A stretch of DNA of 64,000 nucleotides from Eriocheir sinensis (GCF_024679095.1 NC_066518.1:11240243-11304242), one strand, 5' to 3'. Shown: positions 1-15,589, counted from the first letter of the stretch. The notes: generated by a model from the letters alone, not told the origin. Numbers and translations are program-made.

Positions 1-374
1 ACATAGTGAAGGGTTGAGGATTAAGAAAAAGAGGAAAGTATTCATAGGTGAGGGTGCCTGCTGGGTCCCTCCTTCGTCAGTTTCTCTCCGTCTAGAAGAG
101 AAGAGGGACGCAAAGAGGCTGGGGGGACGCAGGAGGGAGTGTGGGGGTGAAGGTGCCCGCTGAGTCCCCCATTATCAGTTTCCCACCGTCTCTTTTTGAC
201 CTTGTCCCCCCCCTCGTCCCCCCCTGCCTCCCGCCCCCCACTTCCCCCCGTCACCCACCTCATCCACCACTCCCCACCGCCGTCTGCTCTCCCTTCTTTT
301 GCGCAACTCCCGTGTGTGTGTGTTGGGGGGGGGGGGGGATGCCCCTAACCCCCACCGTCTCCCCACCACTCATT
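1..374. other. C-rich/G-rich non-coding start of window
   Basis: Low-complexity C-rich sequence on the + strand, with runs such as the G tract near 327-338 and repeated cccacc motifs. A short phrase around 49-80 (gtgcctgctgggtccc) recurs at about 150-175 in the form gtgcccgctgagtccc, so a degenerate duplication of about 100 bp is present. The open frames here have no domain and are explained by composition. No gene is seen. Confidence 0.6.
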
Positions 375-625
375 ACCACCATCCACCACCACCACCACTC
401 ACACCACCACCACCACCACCACTAACGTCACCACCACCACCACTCACACCACACGTCACCACCACCACCACCACACACCACTAACGTCACCATCACCACC
501 ACCATCGCTGCCTCCACCACCTCCTCTACCATCAACACCCGTACCACCACCACAAGCAACACCTCCACCACTCACCACCTCCACCGCCTCAAGCACCACC
601 ACCACCACCACCGCCGCAATCATCT
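375..625. repeat. (CCA/CAC)n triplet-repeat block
   Basis: A long, imperfect CAC/CCA trinucleotide tract with small interruptions, running into CAG/CAA-like triplets by 650. It produces poly-His, poly-Thr and poly-Pro open frames on + and poly-Val/Gly frames on -. These are composition artefacts, not proteins. Confidence 0.85.
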
Positions 626-1393
626 CCACCACAAACAACAGCAGCAACAAAAAAACTATTATCACCAACACCTTTTTGGCGCAGCTGCTCAACATCTATC
701 TTCTTACTCCTTTGTTTCTTTCTGTGCATTAATTACGTAGGTATTTCTCAATCAACAGGTGCAATCTCTCTCGTTCTCTATCTATTCTTTTATCTATCTA
801 TCTGCATAATACGTTGATAGAAATATAGTCAAGGTATTCATGCCCACTACAACCTGTATGACTTTTAGGACACAAAGTTACGTACAGTTAAATTGACCTC
901 TCTTTTGACCACTCTTCTACACTCTTTTTTTTATATGGGCAGTGATTAGCGGGTTTTTGTTTCTTCTCATTATTTATTTTTTTTGCTCTTGAGCTACTTT
1001 ACTGTAACAATATAACAAAATGAAGGATTGGCGTGTTCAGCAGTGGCATTTTACGTAGCCATTATACATATTCCAATGAAGCCAAAGCCATAATTGTGTA
1101 ACCCTTCTTGACTTATACAACGTGGATGAAAGAGAGAGAAAAAAAAACACACACACACCACCACCGCCGCCACCACCGCCACCACCACCACCAGTTTTTC
1201 AATAAAGTGGTCTGTTCCTATGCCTAGATGGCGCCCGACAACACACAATTAAGATGCTTTATCAGTGCCCTTGTTGGTAATTAGTTGAGCCAGGTGACGG
1301 TCAAGATGATGTGTTAGGCCGACCATACACTCTCTGGCTCCTGTTTCAGTCTGTTAACATCTATCGAAAAAAAATATGCACACTGACTTATAA

Positions 1394-1394
<1 letters not shown>
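626..1394. other. Unassigned non-coding stretch
   Basis: AT-leaning sequence without a supportable exon. It contains a short (AC)n-(CCA)n compound tract at about 1,149-1,195 and one copy of a dispersed repeat at 890-1,010, listed separately. Nothing else is recognised. Confidence 0.5.
890..1010 (+). repeat. Dispersed repeat family D1, copy 1
   Basis: Shares an ordered set of words with 18,097-18,195: aaattgacctctc, then a (t/g)gaccactc-like word, a T-rich spacer, then (g)cagtgatt.gcgggttttt, and a weaker gct..tgag.t.ctttactgta match. The two copies lie 17 kb apart in the same orientation. No coding potential or terminal repeats are visible, so the class is unknown. It could be a fragment of a larger interspersed element. 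Confidence 0.6.
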
Positions 1395-1395
<1 letters not shown>

Positions 1396-1451
<56 letters not shown>

Positions 1452-1620
1452 AAAAGAGAAAATGTTAAAAGCAAGAGATGAGGAAAAGAGAAAGAAAGAG
1501 AAGAGAAAAGAAAAGGAAAGAAAGAAAGTAAGAAAGAAAAGAAGAAGGAAAAGAAAAGTGTAGATTAGAGAAGAGGAAAGAGAGAAAGAAAAAAAGAAAG
1601 AGGAGAGAGAGAGAGAAACC
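1396..1620. repeat. (GA)n microsatellite with decayed purine tail
   Basis: About 26 perfect GA units at 1,396-1,447 are followed by about 170 bp of degenerate GA/GAAA purine sequence to 1,617. The gradient from a perfect to an interrupted tract suggests an old, long GA array decaying at one end. Confidence 0.95.
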
Positions 1621-1996
1621 GGTTCCCATGACTTAACTTACACTCGGAAAATTCCAGTCAAGTGGCAATCGTTTCGTCTCCTCTTCAGCGTCCTATCCTT
1701 AACCTGCCTCTCTGTCCCTTTCCTTTTCACCTTCCTTCCCTTCCATCGCAGGCACCAGAAAAAAAAGTTACGTCGCGCTGATAATAGAGCCAAAATCTAA
1801 CGTGCATTGTAAACATTTCCACCACAGCAGAAATTAGCGCTTACATCGTGAAATCTTGGGTGTTTGAGCGAAAGTATTGGTGGAGGAAAGAATTCTTGGG
1901 GTGAGAGTAAGAAAGCGAGAGTGTCAGTGAGCGAAAGTGGATTGGAGATGCATTTACTGTTTCTTGTCTTACTTTGGTACTTAATGCTTAACTACT

Positions 1997-2000
<4 letters not shown>
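1621..2000. other. Unassigned non-coding stretch
   Basis: Mixed-composition sequence between two GA microsatellites. I see no repeat, RNA gene or exon signal here. Confidence 0.4.

Positions 2001-2049
<49 letters not shown>
2001..2049. repeat. (GA)n microsatellite
   Basis: About 24 perfect GA units ending in a short G run. Confidence 0.97.
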
Positions 2050-2053
<4 letters not shown>

Positions 2054-2162
2054 GAGAGATTTCTTTTCCAGACTCCCGTAGTTTTTGGGTGTCTTGGGCG
2101 TGGTGTCGCGGTGCCCAGCTGATTAGCCCAAGGCAGTCCCCTAATGTGAGCCACAGGTGTTA

Positions 2163-2164
<2 letters not shown>

Positions 2165-2206
<42 letters not shown>
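2165..2206. repeat. (CT)n microsatellite
   Basis: About 21 perfect CT units. It lies 116 bp from the preceding GA tract in the opposite purine orientation, so the two tracts could pair as an inverted repeat. Confidence 0.97.
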
Positions 2207-2209
<3 letters not shown>

Positions 2210-2387
2210 TTTCTGTCCCTCTCTCCTTCCCCTTCGGTATTTTGCATGCAGGGCTCGTCATCAGGTTATGCCACGGGAAACACAAGAGTCCTCATCACCA
2301 TCGGATCAAGGACGCCTCGCAGGTGCTCCTCATGGGTCATAGCCTTGCCCCGGCCTCTTCTTGATTCACAGTAAGGACGGGGATGTG

Positions 2388-2560
2388 GGACTGCATAACT
2401 TAAATACATCCAGGGTTAGATAATGAAAGAAGTATTAATATAAACAGCAAATCTACATGTATCATCCGGGTTTTGGGGCTGCATAACTTAGGTACTGCCA
2501 AGGCTAGATAATGACAAGTATTGGATCTATGCAGCAAAATAGTGTGAACCATCCGCAAAA
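2388..2560 (+). repeat. Two-copy degenerate tandem duplication (about 89 bp)
   Basis: Two units share ctgcataactta, a (c)cagggttagataatga-like word and an agtattg/agtattaata word in order, offset by 89 bp (2,392 and 2,481). The copies have diverged clearly. Non-coding. Confidence 0.7.
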
Positions 2561-5985
<3,425 letters not shown>

Positions 5986-6880
5986 ATTTATCTCTCTGTC
6001 TACCTCTTTGTATATATCTTTTAACATTTTATTTTCCCTAAATTTCACTTCTCTATTTCCCGCCTTCCACTCTTTATCTTATTTTATCCCTCTATTAATT
6101 TGTTTTTACAATGCTGTCGTCTCCTATTACTTTTATCTTTTCTTATTTGACTTTTGCTCCCCAGTTCCTGTCTTCCCTCCCGTCTTATTCCCTTCATTTT
6201 CCATTCTTCGTTTCTCTCATCTTTTATCTGATATTTTCCAAGACTTGTACATTCCTCCAATCATCACGTTATCTCTTACCATCTTCCTCATCTTCTATAT
6301 TCCAGTTCTTTTTCTTTCCTGTCATCTTCTCTTACTCATACTTCATTATATTTTGTCATATATATCATCTGTAGTTTTCCAGGGTTGTAATCTCATACTG
6401 ACCGTTATGTTATCTTTTATCATCCCTTCCTTGTCTTCTGTCTGCTAACTCATGCTGCTTCTCATAATTTGGCCGCTTATTATCTCCCTGCACTTGTCCT
6501 CTGTCATCTTATCTCAGCCCTTCTCCCAATTAGTCTATCGCCCATTATGCATCCCTTGTCTTCTACTTCCTTATCCTCCCAATCATCCTCCCATCCATGG
6601 CTTTATCTCCTACATTTCGGCTCTCGTCCTGTACTTGCATCTCATTTTCTGACTCATTTGTTTATCTTCTATCTCCTAGTTCCTCTCCTCCCAATTCTTC
6701 ATCCCAGGCTTCTACATTTCGGCTCTCCTCCTCTACCTGCATCTCATCTTCAACCTCATTTGTTTATCTCGTCCCGTCCAGATCTTATCAACCCACTTCT
6801 TCACCTTCAAGTAACTCCCCTCTCTGCTCCACCTCGCTGCTCCTGTAATTCACTCACTTCGCCCTGCACTGCATCAACGG
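5986..6880. repeat. Pyrimidine-rich degenerate repeat region
   Basis: The + strand is strongly C+T rich and built from recurring cttatctt/ttcctc words. The clearest internal duplication is at 6,611 and 6,713 (102-bp offset), where tacatttcggctct and gcatctcat recur in order. Several frames stay open because purine-containing stop codons are rare in this composition, so Ser/Leu/Phe-rich frames here are not genes. Confidence 0.7.
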
Positions 6881-7070
6881 TAACCTGTTTGCTCAATTTT
6901 CTCATCAGCAAATTTCGGTGAGCTGAGGATGAACGCTTGTTATCCAGAACGCATCCGTGTCCGATCATCCATTCCTGAGATTAATTGAGATTCATGAACT
7001 TGGTTTTTCAAATGCTTTCTCAAATTCAACATGCATATTCGTCGGTTCATAACATCTTTATGGAGGTCTC

Positions 7071-7146
7071 TGTCTGTCTGTCTGTCTGTATGTATGTATG
7101 TATGTATGTATGTATGTATATATGTGTATGTATGTATGTATGTATG

Positions 7147-7217
<71 letters not shown>
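7071..7217. repeat. Compound (GTCT)n(GTAT)n(CA)n microsatellite
   Basis: GTCT tetramers (7,071-7,088) grade into GTAT tetramers (7,089-7,147, one interruption) and then about 35 CA units (7,148-7,217). The stepwise change of unit suggests successive point mutations followed by slippage. Confidence 0.97.
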
Positions 7218-7220
<3 letters not shown>

Positions 7221-7537
7221 TGGATATCTTGGCAAAACGAAAAAAAAAAAGCTTACCAGATGCCCCGCGGGTGCTGGGTACGGGAGGAGGGTTAAGGCGA
7301 CTGGCTGGACAGGTTAGCAATTATAGGGGTGCCCAGCCTGCCTGTAGGGACAAGACTGGGGTGAGGGATGAGGGTGGGCAAGGGAGGAGGAGTAGGGGCG
7401 GAGGAGTGAGAGGTGAGAAAATGCCCCTTGGTTATTCTTTGAGTAAAAAGTATTGCCTTAGCAGGAGGGACAAAGCCATGAATCAAAGAGGAGGAAAAAT
7501 GTAAGTCTGATGCGCGATCGTGGGAAAAGTTTAATCT

Positions 7538-8395
<858 letters not shown>

Positions 8396-8402
8396 ATATA
8401 GC

Positions 8403-8618
8403 GGTCATATTATTAAACCTTTCGGCCCTCAAGCACACACATTTGACAAGGCTTTCATAGGAGTTTTAGGCATTTCCATAGGTAGTTTTATGACCCTGGT
8501 GGTAGTTTAACCCTTCCTCTGTACCATGAACGTAGTAAAACACTCATTAGAACCCGACTGATCTCCTTTTCGGCCTTTGGAAGTAGTTGATGTGAAGATG
8601 GAAGCGTCTGACAGTACC
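8403..8618 (+). mobile_element. MITE-like interspersed element M1, copy A
   Basis: Aligns end to end with 54,365-54,584 (+) and 63,249-63,472 (-). Shared words in order include GGTCATATT, acattt-like ttcgg, catatttgacaaggcttt, gg.atttcc/gcattg, tagttttat(g/a)ac, cactcattag, gatctcctt, tcggcctt.gga, gcgtctga and ataccga. The lengths are 216, 220 and 224 bp. There is no coding capacity and no A/B-box, so a non-autonomous DNA element is the best reading. In this copy the flanking 8-mers match at only 4 of 8 positions, so any target duplication has decayed. Confidence 0.75.
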
Positions 8619-9394
8619 GACGTAAGACTGAAGAGGGAAGGGGAAGGCCGTGCGTGCTAGCGAGGGAGGGCGTGGAGCAGGGTACATTTAGGGGAAGGTA
8701 TGGGAGGCGATGGGGTAGACGGGGCAATCAGGTGCATGTAGGGAGTAGCCGCAGGTGTGTCAGGTTGATGTTACGGCTGAGCTAGGGAGACGCAGAGGCC
8801 CTGAAGGTAGGTTAGGGACGTAAAGGTGCTCGTGTATAGGTATGTAGAAGTTATTGAGGTAAGAGGTATAATAAGAGTATGGAGGATTGTAACGCGCATG
8901 GCCATATGAGGAAGCTACGGACATAAAGGTGGTTTTTGTGTAGCTGTCTGAGGCTTATAGAGATGGAGAGGTATTTGAGATATGATACTAGAGAATAAAA
9001 ATTAGTTCAGTAGAGGGTATAAGGAAAGAGAAACCGGATATAAAAATGTTCAGGGTGTAGTTAGAAGAGCACAGGTCAGGTGAGGAGGCGAATACCTAAC
9101 TACGTGTCAAGGGGCGATGACAGTGTATGAATGGTTAATAGCGCGAGCGATACTGAAGGAACGCCTGGAGCATGGCAGAACACGTGGCGATAGGTATGTG
9201 GACAACTGAGAAGCGGAGATTGATAGGGAAAGATAACTTTTACTAAAAGTGTAGTGAAGTAGAGAGTGCTGGAAATATTAAAGAATATAACGTAAGGCTG
9301 TTATGGCGAAAGGGGAAAGATGTGGTGAATTGTGAATGAACTAATGAAAGGTTGTTTTAGAAGAAAAGTAGAAGAATATGGTGTGCATCACATG
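8619..9394. other. Purine-rich stretch with a weak about 102-bp duplication
   Basis: G/A-biased sequence. gacgtaaaggtg at 8,818 and gacataaaggtg at 8,920 start two loosely similar blocks (tgtgtag/tgtatag, gaggtaagaggta/gagaggtatttgag), consistent with a diverged tandem pair. No exon is recognised. Confidence 0.45.
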
Positions 9395-9780
9395 TGTGGG
9401 AGGCCTCCTCTCGCACAGCTCTACTAAATTGGATGGAGTCAATGGTCCTTCTCATTAACTCCACTACTCTAACCACCTGTTTCGAACATATCAAAGTCCT
9501 CTGCAATGTTTCTTCTCTTGCTGTCTTTTACAATTTCTTTCATGCAAACTAGTCTTCTAAAATTGCTAACTGCATGCCTCCAACCCTCCCGTGGCCTTGG
9601 TGCACAAGGCTTTCCTCCAAGCTCATTTATGTGCTGCTTAACTTGCTGATGTAAGAGTTAACCAGTATCTTCACTCTTTCATTCCTTTCACTAGTAAACT
9701 CTGGAATAGACTTCCTTCTATTACATTTCCTCCTTTTTGCAACTTTTAACTCTTTCTGGAGAGCTGTTAAGTACATCTAA
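9395..9780 (+). mobile_element. Decayed LINE: C-terminal end of a reverse-transcriptase ORF
   Basis: Conceptual translation on + shows the C-terminal region of a crustacean non-LTR retrotransposon. At about 9,402-9,460 one frame reads ASSRTALLNWMES. A frame with one stop follows, containing VSSLAVFYNFFHAN and ANCMPPTLPWPWCTRLSS. After an indel another frame reads RVNQYLHSFIPFTSKLWNRL and then FPPFCNF. The SFIPF...KLWN.LP...FPP signature is the typical end of such ORFs, just after the RT/thumb region. Frameshifts and stops make it inactive. Only the last 120 or so codons survive; the 5' part and the catalytic FxDD are absent. The family name is not known to me. Confidence 0.85.
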
Positions 9781-10582
9781 AATAAGATACTGCGTTATCC
9801 CAGGATTTCCTGTATTACCTCTACTTTTGCAGGCATTTTGTTATTCAGCCTTCACTTGCCTCTTTTAACGTAAAAAAAGTAGTCGAGGAAAACTTTTTGT
9901 AATATAGCAGAAATACTTATAGAGGAGGAAAAGTGTCTTGAACAGTGAGGAGTGGATTTTCGGGTGGAGTGAAGATTGAGGTGGAATTTTAGGGGCACTG
10001 GGACAGTAGTGTGCATTGTCTGGCAAGTGGAGGACGGAAGGAAGGGTGGGGGGTGGCAGGGTTTATCAGGTGTGTGTATGTGGGGGGGGGGGGGGGTGCA
10101 GGTGCGGCGCCAGGTTGGGAGGCAGAGGCTGACCGGGGGGTGGGAGCCAAGCCTTAGCCAAGCCCGGGCTCCGGGGTGGCGGGCAGCAGGTGCATCAGTC
10201 AAGGCTGGTCGGGACGTGGTCGGCTAAGCAACAAGCATTATTTATAGACTGTCCACCGCCCGACCCAGAGCTGGAAGCGACACATTCATGACCAAATTAG
10301 CCTCCAGGCCTTTTATGCAAATTTGATGGATTTTGATTGCGTATAAACAAACCATAAAAAAGAACAAGAACATGCACACTCACCCATTGGAATTTAATTT
10401 ACGCACGGTAAGATGCGCATACTAATTAGTGTACACATAAAATGACGAGCGAAAAAAACGGCAAAACACCATACACCAAGAGGAGGGCCATCTGCATGGC
10501 TTTTATGAAGGTGTGAGTGGCGGCACAAACATTCCGGCGCTGAGCAGTACTGTGTAACGCCTTCCAGCTGTCATTTGTGTTT

Positions 10583-10584
<2 letters not shown>
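9781..10584. other. Non-coding stretch with a possible regulatory cluster
   Basis: It includes a G-run rich block (10,020-10,135), an AT-rich motif-dense segment (10,240-10,450, listed separately) and otherwise unremarkable sequence. No supportable exon. Confidence 0.45.
10285..10440. promoter_or_regulatory. Candidate cis-regulatory module (motif cluster)
   Basis: Within about 150 bp of non-repetitive AT-rich sequence there is a perfect octamer ATGCAAAT (10,315-10,322), a forkhead-like ATAAACA (10,343-10,349), several homeodomain TAAT/ATTA cores including actaattagt near 10,421, and TTTTATG (10,312-10,317) of Cdx/Abd-B type. The motif identities follow from known POU, Fox and Hox consensus sites. 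Regulatory function is inference, since such short motifs also arise by chance in AT-rich DNA. Confidence 0.25.
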
Positions 10585-10663
<79 letters not shown>

Positions 10664-10698
10664 TGCGTGCCTGCGTGCCTGCCTGCCTGTGTGTGTGT
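10585..10698. repeat. (GT)n-(GTGC)n-(CTGC)n compound microsatellite
   Basis: About 30 GT units are followed by GTGC/GCGT tetramers and then CTGC-like units. The tract encodes Cys/Val or Val/Arg frames that are artefacts. Confidence 0.95.
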
Positions 10699-10699
10699 C

Positions 10700-11435
10700 A
10701 GGCAACATTCTTTTCTCGGTGAACACTACTCGTCACGTCGCAGGGCGGGGTGGTGCGGGGCGCGGCGCAGGTCCTGGGTGCCGGCGAGGCTTGTGGGCGA
10801 ACGAGAAAGGGAATATAAATTTTGAGCGACCAATAATGCATCAACGAAGCCGATGCTATCGGCCGCCAGTAAGAACAAAAGTGTTCGTCTTTATCAGCCT
10901 TCCTAACTTTTCATGTTGGTTTAGTATCTCGTGCAGTCTTAATATAATACTTTTTATATATAGCAGAATATTTATTACCTTTGGAGGACATTGATCACAA
11001 TTTACGTCAAGGATGTAGTCAGTATACTATTTTCCCCACCGGCGTCCTCGTCCCGCTCCGCTCCGAGGCTCATAACCTGCGCTGCTTCACACGGCGACAT
11101 CTTAATGGATACTACGCAACACTCGCGGGCACGCAGTATTTTAGCCTTACCAAGCAGGCACCCCATTTTTCACCTTCCCTTGATAGCCTTCACTTGTAAA
11201 GGTTATATTTTCCCTTCTTTCGCGTGACATAACTCTAAATGATCATTAGCAACGCTTTACACACATCCAGGGTCCCCCATTTCTCCGTCAGTGTCCCGCA
11301 GTAAGTAGGAGGTGGCTCTTCACGTCCACCCGCGGCACCGTGTAAGGGCCATAATTTAGCTCCGCCGGCGACATGATATGACGGGCGCTAATTTACATCT
11401 TCTTAGCCGCTGAACGAGACTCCCCCCGAAGCGAA
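10700..11435. other. Unassigned, partly GC-rich non-coding stretch
   Basis: A GC-rich patch at 10,740-10,800 is followed by mixed sequence. Two overlapping open frames of 70-80 codons near 10,981-11,227 show no domain. No gene is assigned. Confidence 0.4.
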
Positions 11436-11870
11436 GCGTGTGTTGTGTTGGTGTTGTTCCTCTTCTGCTTGTTAGGGCCGTGTTGTGTGCGTGTTTGTGT
11501 CTGCGTGTTGTGAGCCCCTGTGGTGTTGTGCGCGGTAGTGTTTCGTTGGTGTTGTTCCTCTTCTTGCTAGGGCGGTGTTGTGTGTGTGTTTGTGTTTGTG
11601 TGTGTTTAGAGTTCCTGTGCTGTGTTGTGAGGTTTTTTTTTTCTGATCTCATGTGTCTTGCCTTAGGACACGATGCCGCCTCAGATGTTTTTTTTTTCCC
11701 GTTTATGAATCTTTTGTGTGTGTTTGTGTTGTGAATCCCTGTAGTGTGTTGCAAGCGGGAGTGTCTTTTTTGTTCGCTCTGTCTCAGATGTCTTGCCTGA
11801 GGACACTCTGCAGCCCCAGATATTTAGTTTTTCTTTTCATGAGTCTTTTTTTGTGGCACTTTATAAATCA
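11436..11870 (+). repeat. Two nested degenerate tandem duplications
   Basis: First pair: gttggtgttgttcctctt at 11,448 and cgttggtgttgttcctctt at 11,545 (about 97-bp offset), each followed by gggc(c/g)gtgttgtgtg. Second pair: cttgcct(t/g)aggacac followed by tcagatgt/cccagatat and tgagtctttt/tgaatctttt at about 11,659 and 11,793 (134-bp offset). Both pairs are diverged. Cys/Val/Leu-rich frames across them are artefacts. Confidence 0.7.
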
Positions 11871-13020
11871 AGCAATTTTGTTACTGAGTGGACAAATTCC
11901 CTCCGGTGGATTCCTCAGTTTGGTCGATGTGGTTGGTTAGGTAAACAAGATCGGGATGCGCCGCGGGACACAGGAATGCAAACCCCGAGATAATAGAGCG
12001 AGGTTGTTCCCTAATGAGTGAGTCGCCGCTTTCGGAGAAATTCATACATGGATGTTTAAGGTGTAGGAGGAAAAAAAGTGGATCCCGACCAGTTCCCGTC
12101 CGTCTGTGGCCCTCCAAGGCGTGTGTGAGCTGCAAGGGTTTCCAGTTCCTTTCCAAACGTTCCTCAGCGAATGAAAGACCCTCCTCAATGGGGCACTTTT
12201 GGTTCGGATAAATTAAGTGACTGTCTTTCTGCATTTTAGGCAACTCTTTCAAGATAATGTTTCTGCGATTGTTTTGACTGGACGCTTTTCATAATGTTTT
12301 TGACTGACCGTTTTCTCTTCTTTTTTTGCAGGAAGGAGACTAATGAATAGGAAAGAAAAATAAATGCTGCTCCAATGAGACATAAGTCGATTTCCACAGA
12401 GGACAAAGGCCGGCCCCAATGCGATGGTAAGTGTGACTGTCATTTGCTATGTTTTCGGGGGTCCTGTTCAGTTTAGAGTTTATTTTTCCTTTTATGGGTG
12501 AATACTATCTCCAGTATAATATTAACAGTGTTAGCAACTGGGAATGGGAAGTGGAAAGAAAAGTATATGATACGGTTTTTTTTTACCGTTGCCCTAGTTT
12601 ATATAAGGTGGGCATCACTGACATGTCTTAATAGTAAGAAACCATTCATTACATCATAAAGCATTAGATTCCTGGAAAATAAAACCTTCGCTTATCTCCA
12701 AAGTAATCCGACTTTCCTATTATCCATCCTTTTCCTTCTACCCTTAATTAACCTTATAAGACCCATAAAAAAAATAGTATGCCTCAAACCTTGAATATCC
12801 CCTGCCTATCGCCTTGCCCTCTTATTAACCCTGTCTTTTCTCCAACGCTGTTCCTCCTTTTCTTCTCTCCCTCTTTGCTCCAGTAACAAACTCTCCACTT
12901 CAAGTCTTCTCATACTCCACCCATCACCACGTCCTCTCAACAAGCCCATCCGCTCCCATGCCGCCTCCCTCCACCCTTGCTCCCATACGCTCCATGTTCT
13001 AGCCCTCCCAGTCGTAGCCG
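11871..13020. other. Unassigned non-coding stretch
   Basis: Mixed sequence grading into C/T-rich DNA at 12,700-13,010. A T-rich tract followed by gcag at 12,320-12,331 looks like a splice acceptor, but the sequence after it reaches stops quickly in all frames, so I do not call an exon. Confidence 0.4.
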
Positions 13021-13780
13021 CCTTCCTAATTATGTTCTGGTATCCTTTGAACGACCGGGATCATAAATTAGTCCCTCCTAGCTTACAGGCAGCTCACTTA
13101 ACGCATTATCTCGGAGCTGAGTGCCGCCGCCACACGCAGCTCGCTAGTGCTTGTGTCCCTTCGGTGGTAATTGTCCCCGGGAACCCTCTCATCAACGGTC
13201 CGGTAATGACACGGCCGGGACTCCTAACAGCCTCGCCGCCGTGTAATCTGTGGTAACCTAAGTCCATTTGTAACGAGGAAGCTGCCGGGTCATGGAACGC
13301 CTCCGTCCCGTCCAGGCTCGCCGCTGATCCTCCCGTGACGGCCCGATGCGACACGCCTGGCTGTTCGCCGCCCGGCCACCACTCGCGGCGCCCGGTAATT
13401 GAGTTGGAGGGAGGAAGGAAAAAAACAATAGATTTGCTTGAAATGCACCCTCGTAAATTTTCAGTGATAGTTCACGGTATAGCAACGGTGATGGTTAATG
13501 CGGAAGGGGAGAAGTAATGCGCTGGTCCGAGGTGTGGCATTAGCTTCTACGCCCCCCGCCCACCCACCCGCCACCCGTGGGATTGCTTGTATATGGGTGC
13601 CGATGTACCCCTTGCTGCAGGTGGAAAGGTTTTATTAAGGGTATCTTGTTGTGATTACCTGCGTCCAGCCTCGCCGTCCCTGGCAACGCCGCATGCCACG
13701 ACGCCTCCTCGGTTACGTGGTGTCCCGCCCGGCACGCCTCGGTGACCAGCGTGAGTGATGGAGGAGACGCCCGCCGCCTT
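13021..13780. other. GC- and CpG-rich complex block
   Basis: 13,100-13,420 and 13,540-13,790 are richer in CpG than surrounding DNA and contain no microsatellite. Interspersed TAAT/ATTA cores (gataattgt-like and ggtaattgag) occur. Open frames on both strands are short (60-82 codons) and have no domain. It could be a regulatory or conserved block, or a fragment of an unknown repeat. Conservation data would decide. Confidence 0.35.
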
Positions 13781-13984
13781 GGTCCCACTCCTCCTCCACC
13801 AGTGAAAGAATCAAGGACAAATTCGCGTCAATTAATCATAGCTGGGAAACGCATCGCCTCAGGGATTTGCAGAAAAAGGGATGTAATTCATGCCTCTCTG
13901 ACAGCCCAAAGGGAATGTCTCTGAGGCTGCCTTCAAGCCAACATATCTCACTTTTTTGTGTAGGTGTGTAAGGAAAAGATAGAT

Positions 13985-14051
13985 TAATAGTTAGATAGAT
14001 AGATAGATAAATAGATATTTACTGATAGAGATAGATACACACACACACACT

Positions 14052-14096
<45 letters not shown>
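13985..14096. repeat. (GATA)n and (AC)n microsatellites
   Basis: GATA/TAGA tetramers (about 13,990-14,015, with a degenerate tail) are followed by an interrupted AC tract from 14,036 to 14,096. Confidence 0.93.
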
Positions 14097-14098
<2 letters not shown>

Positions 14099-14360
14099 TG
14101 CCAACCAGCACAAGAGGTGGACTTGCCGCTCCCCCGCTCGTATCCCGTCCCTCTTTTCATCTTTCCCTCCCCAGCCCGTCCCCCGGTGCAGCCTCTTTCA
14201 CGAGGGAGATTTATGGAGGTAAGGTCGTATCTCCTGACTCAGCGGGGCTCACGACAAGACCTCATCACCATTTGCAGAGAATAATTACACTGGTTCAACG
14301 GCAAATGTGTGAGGCGGTAACCATAGGGGTGTGATTATCGTTTTGGAAAGTGTGACCATA

Positions 14361-14375
14361 GGAGAGAGAGAGAGT

Positions 14376-14469
<94 letters not shown>
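14361..14469. repeat. (GA)7-(GT)n microsatellite
   Basis: A short GA tract switches to an about 95-bp GT tract with one TA interruption. Confidence 0.97.
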
Positions 14470-14470
<1 letters not shown>

Positions 14471-14573
14471 GTCTCAGTGATATGTGTAACCGGTTCAGAT
14501 GTGAGAGTCGTTCTTTTTTATCTGTGAGTGGTCGTGGGAGAACCGCATGATAGAGGGTGTCACAATAATGGTT

Positions 14574-14662
14574 CGGTGGTAGCAGTGGTGGTGGTGGCGG
14601 TGGTGGTGGTGGTAGTGGTGGTGGTGATAGTGGTAGTGGTGGTGGTAATGGCAGTTGTGGTT
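14574..14662. repeat. (GGT)n triplet microsatellite
   Basis: Imperfect GGT/GTA triplets giving poly-Val frames on + and poly-His frames on -. Confidence 0.9.
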
Positions 14663-14719
14663 TTTAGGGATAGTGTTTATGTTGATGGTGATGGAGGTGA
14701 TAGCGAATTTGAAATGTGA

Positions 14720-14974
<255 letters not shown>

Positions 14975-15004
14975 TCGCACTCTGCCAGCCGTACTGAGCG
15001 GAGG

Positions 15005-15589
15005 TTGATAATTCATGCAATTACTGAAAAACTCGACTTCATTTTGATCACAGAAACATGGCTAAATACGCGTGACAAGCATCAGTTAAGTGAAGTAGCT
15101 ATCAATGGTTACAACGCGTTTGCTAAGTGTCGTCTACACAAAAAAGGTGGAGGTGTAATAATATATGCTAAAAGTAATTTAGAAGTCATTCAGCTTAACA
15201 CAACCGAAACAGAGGCTTATGATTAATTGTATGTACAAGCGACGATCAATAATGAAAAGTATGTTCTGGGCGTAATTTACCGACCTCCTAAATCAAATGA
15301 AGACATTGATGGAAATCTCTACGCAGAGATAAATAAAATTATCAGAAACAGAAATGCAATAACATGCGGCGACTTCAATAACCCCTCTGTTAACTGGTCT
15401 GCATTCTCTGCCGACAGGGAAGGAGCTAGATTAACAAATTTTGCGCAAGATAAATTTCTTTATCAAACAGTTACCATGCCGACGCGAGGAAATAACATTC
15501 TGGATTTAGTCTTCACGACCGACAGCCACCCCATAACCGCCTGTGAGGTCGGCGAGCCATTTGCAAGCAGTGACCACAACATAATCAGA
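15005..15589 (+). pseudogene. LINE endonuclease domain (5'-truncated, one in-frame stop)
   Basis: Apurinic-endonuclease-like fold of LINE ORF2, which nicks target DNA to prime reverse transcription. Visible motifs are ILITETWLN (the TETW with catalytic Glu), GGGVIIYAK, LGVIYRPPK, ITCGDFNNPSVNW (GDFN) and ASSDHNIIR (SDH with catalytic Asp/His). A TAA at 15,224-15,226 splits it into two pieces in one frame, and a TGA at 15,590 stands where related elements have Trp. The N-terminal Asn-containing motif is missing, cut off by the CT tract. There is no native start; the first Met is internal and incidental. Confidence 0.93.

Noticed and set aside
8805..8815. Telomere-like ttagg
   Set aside because: Only an isolated word (aggtaggttaggga) is present, with no TTAGG array.
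12320..12331. T-rich tract plus gcag as an exon acceptor
   Set aside because: All frames close soon after it and no donor or coding bias follows.
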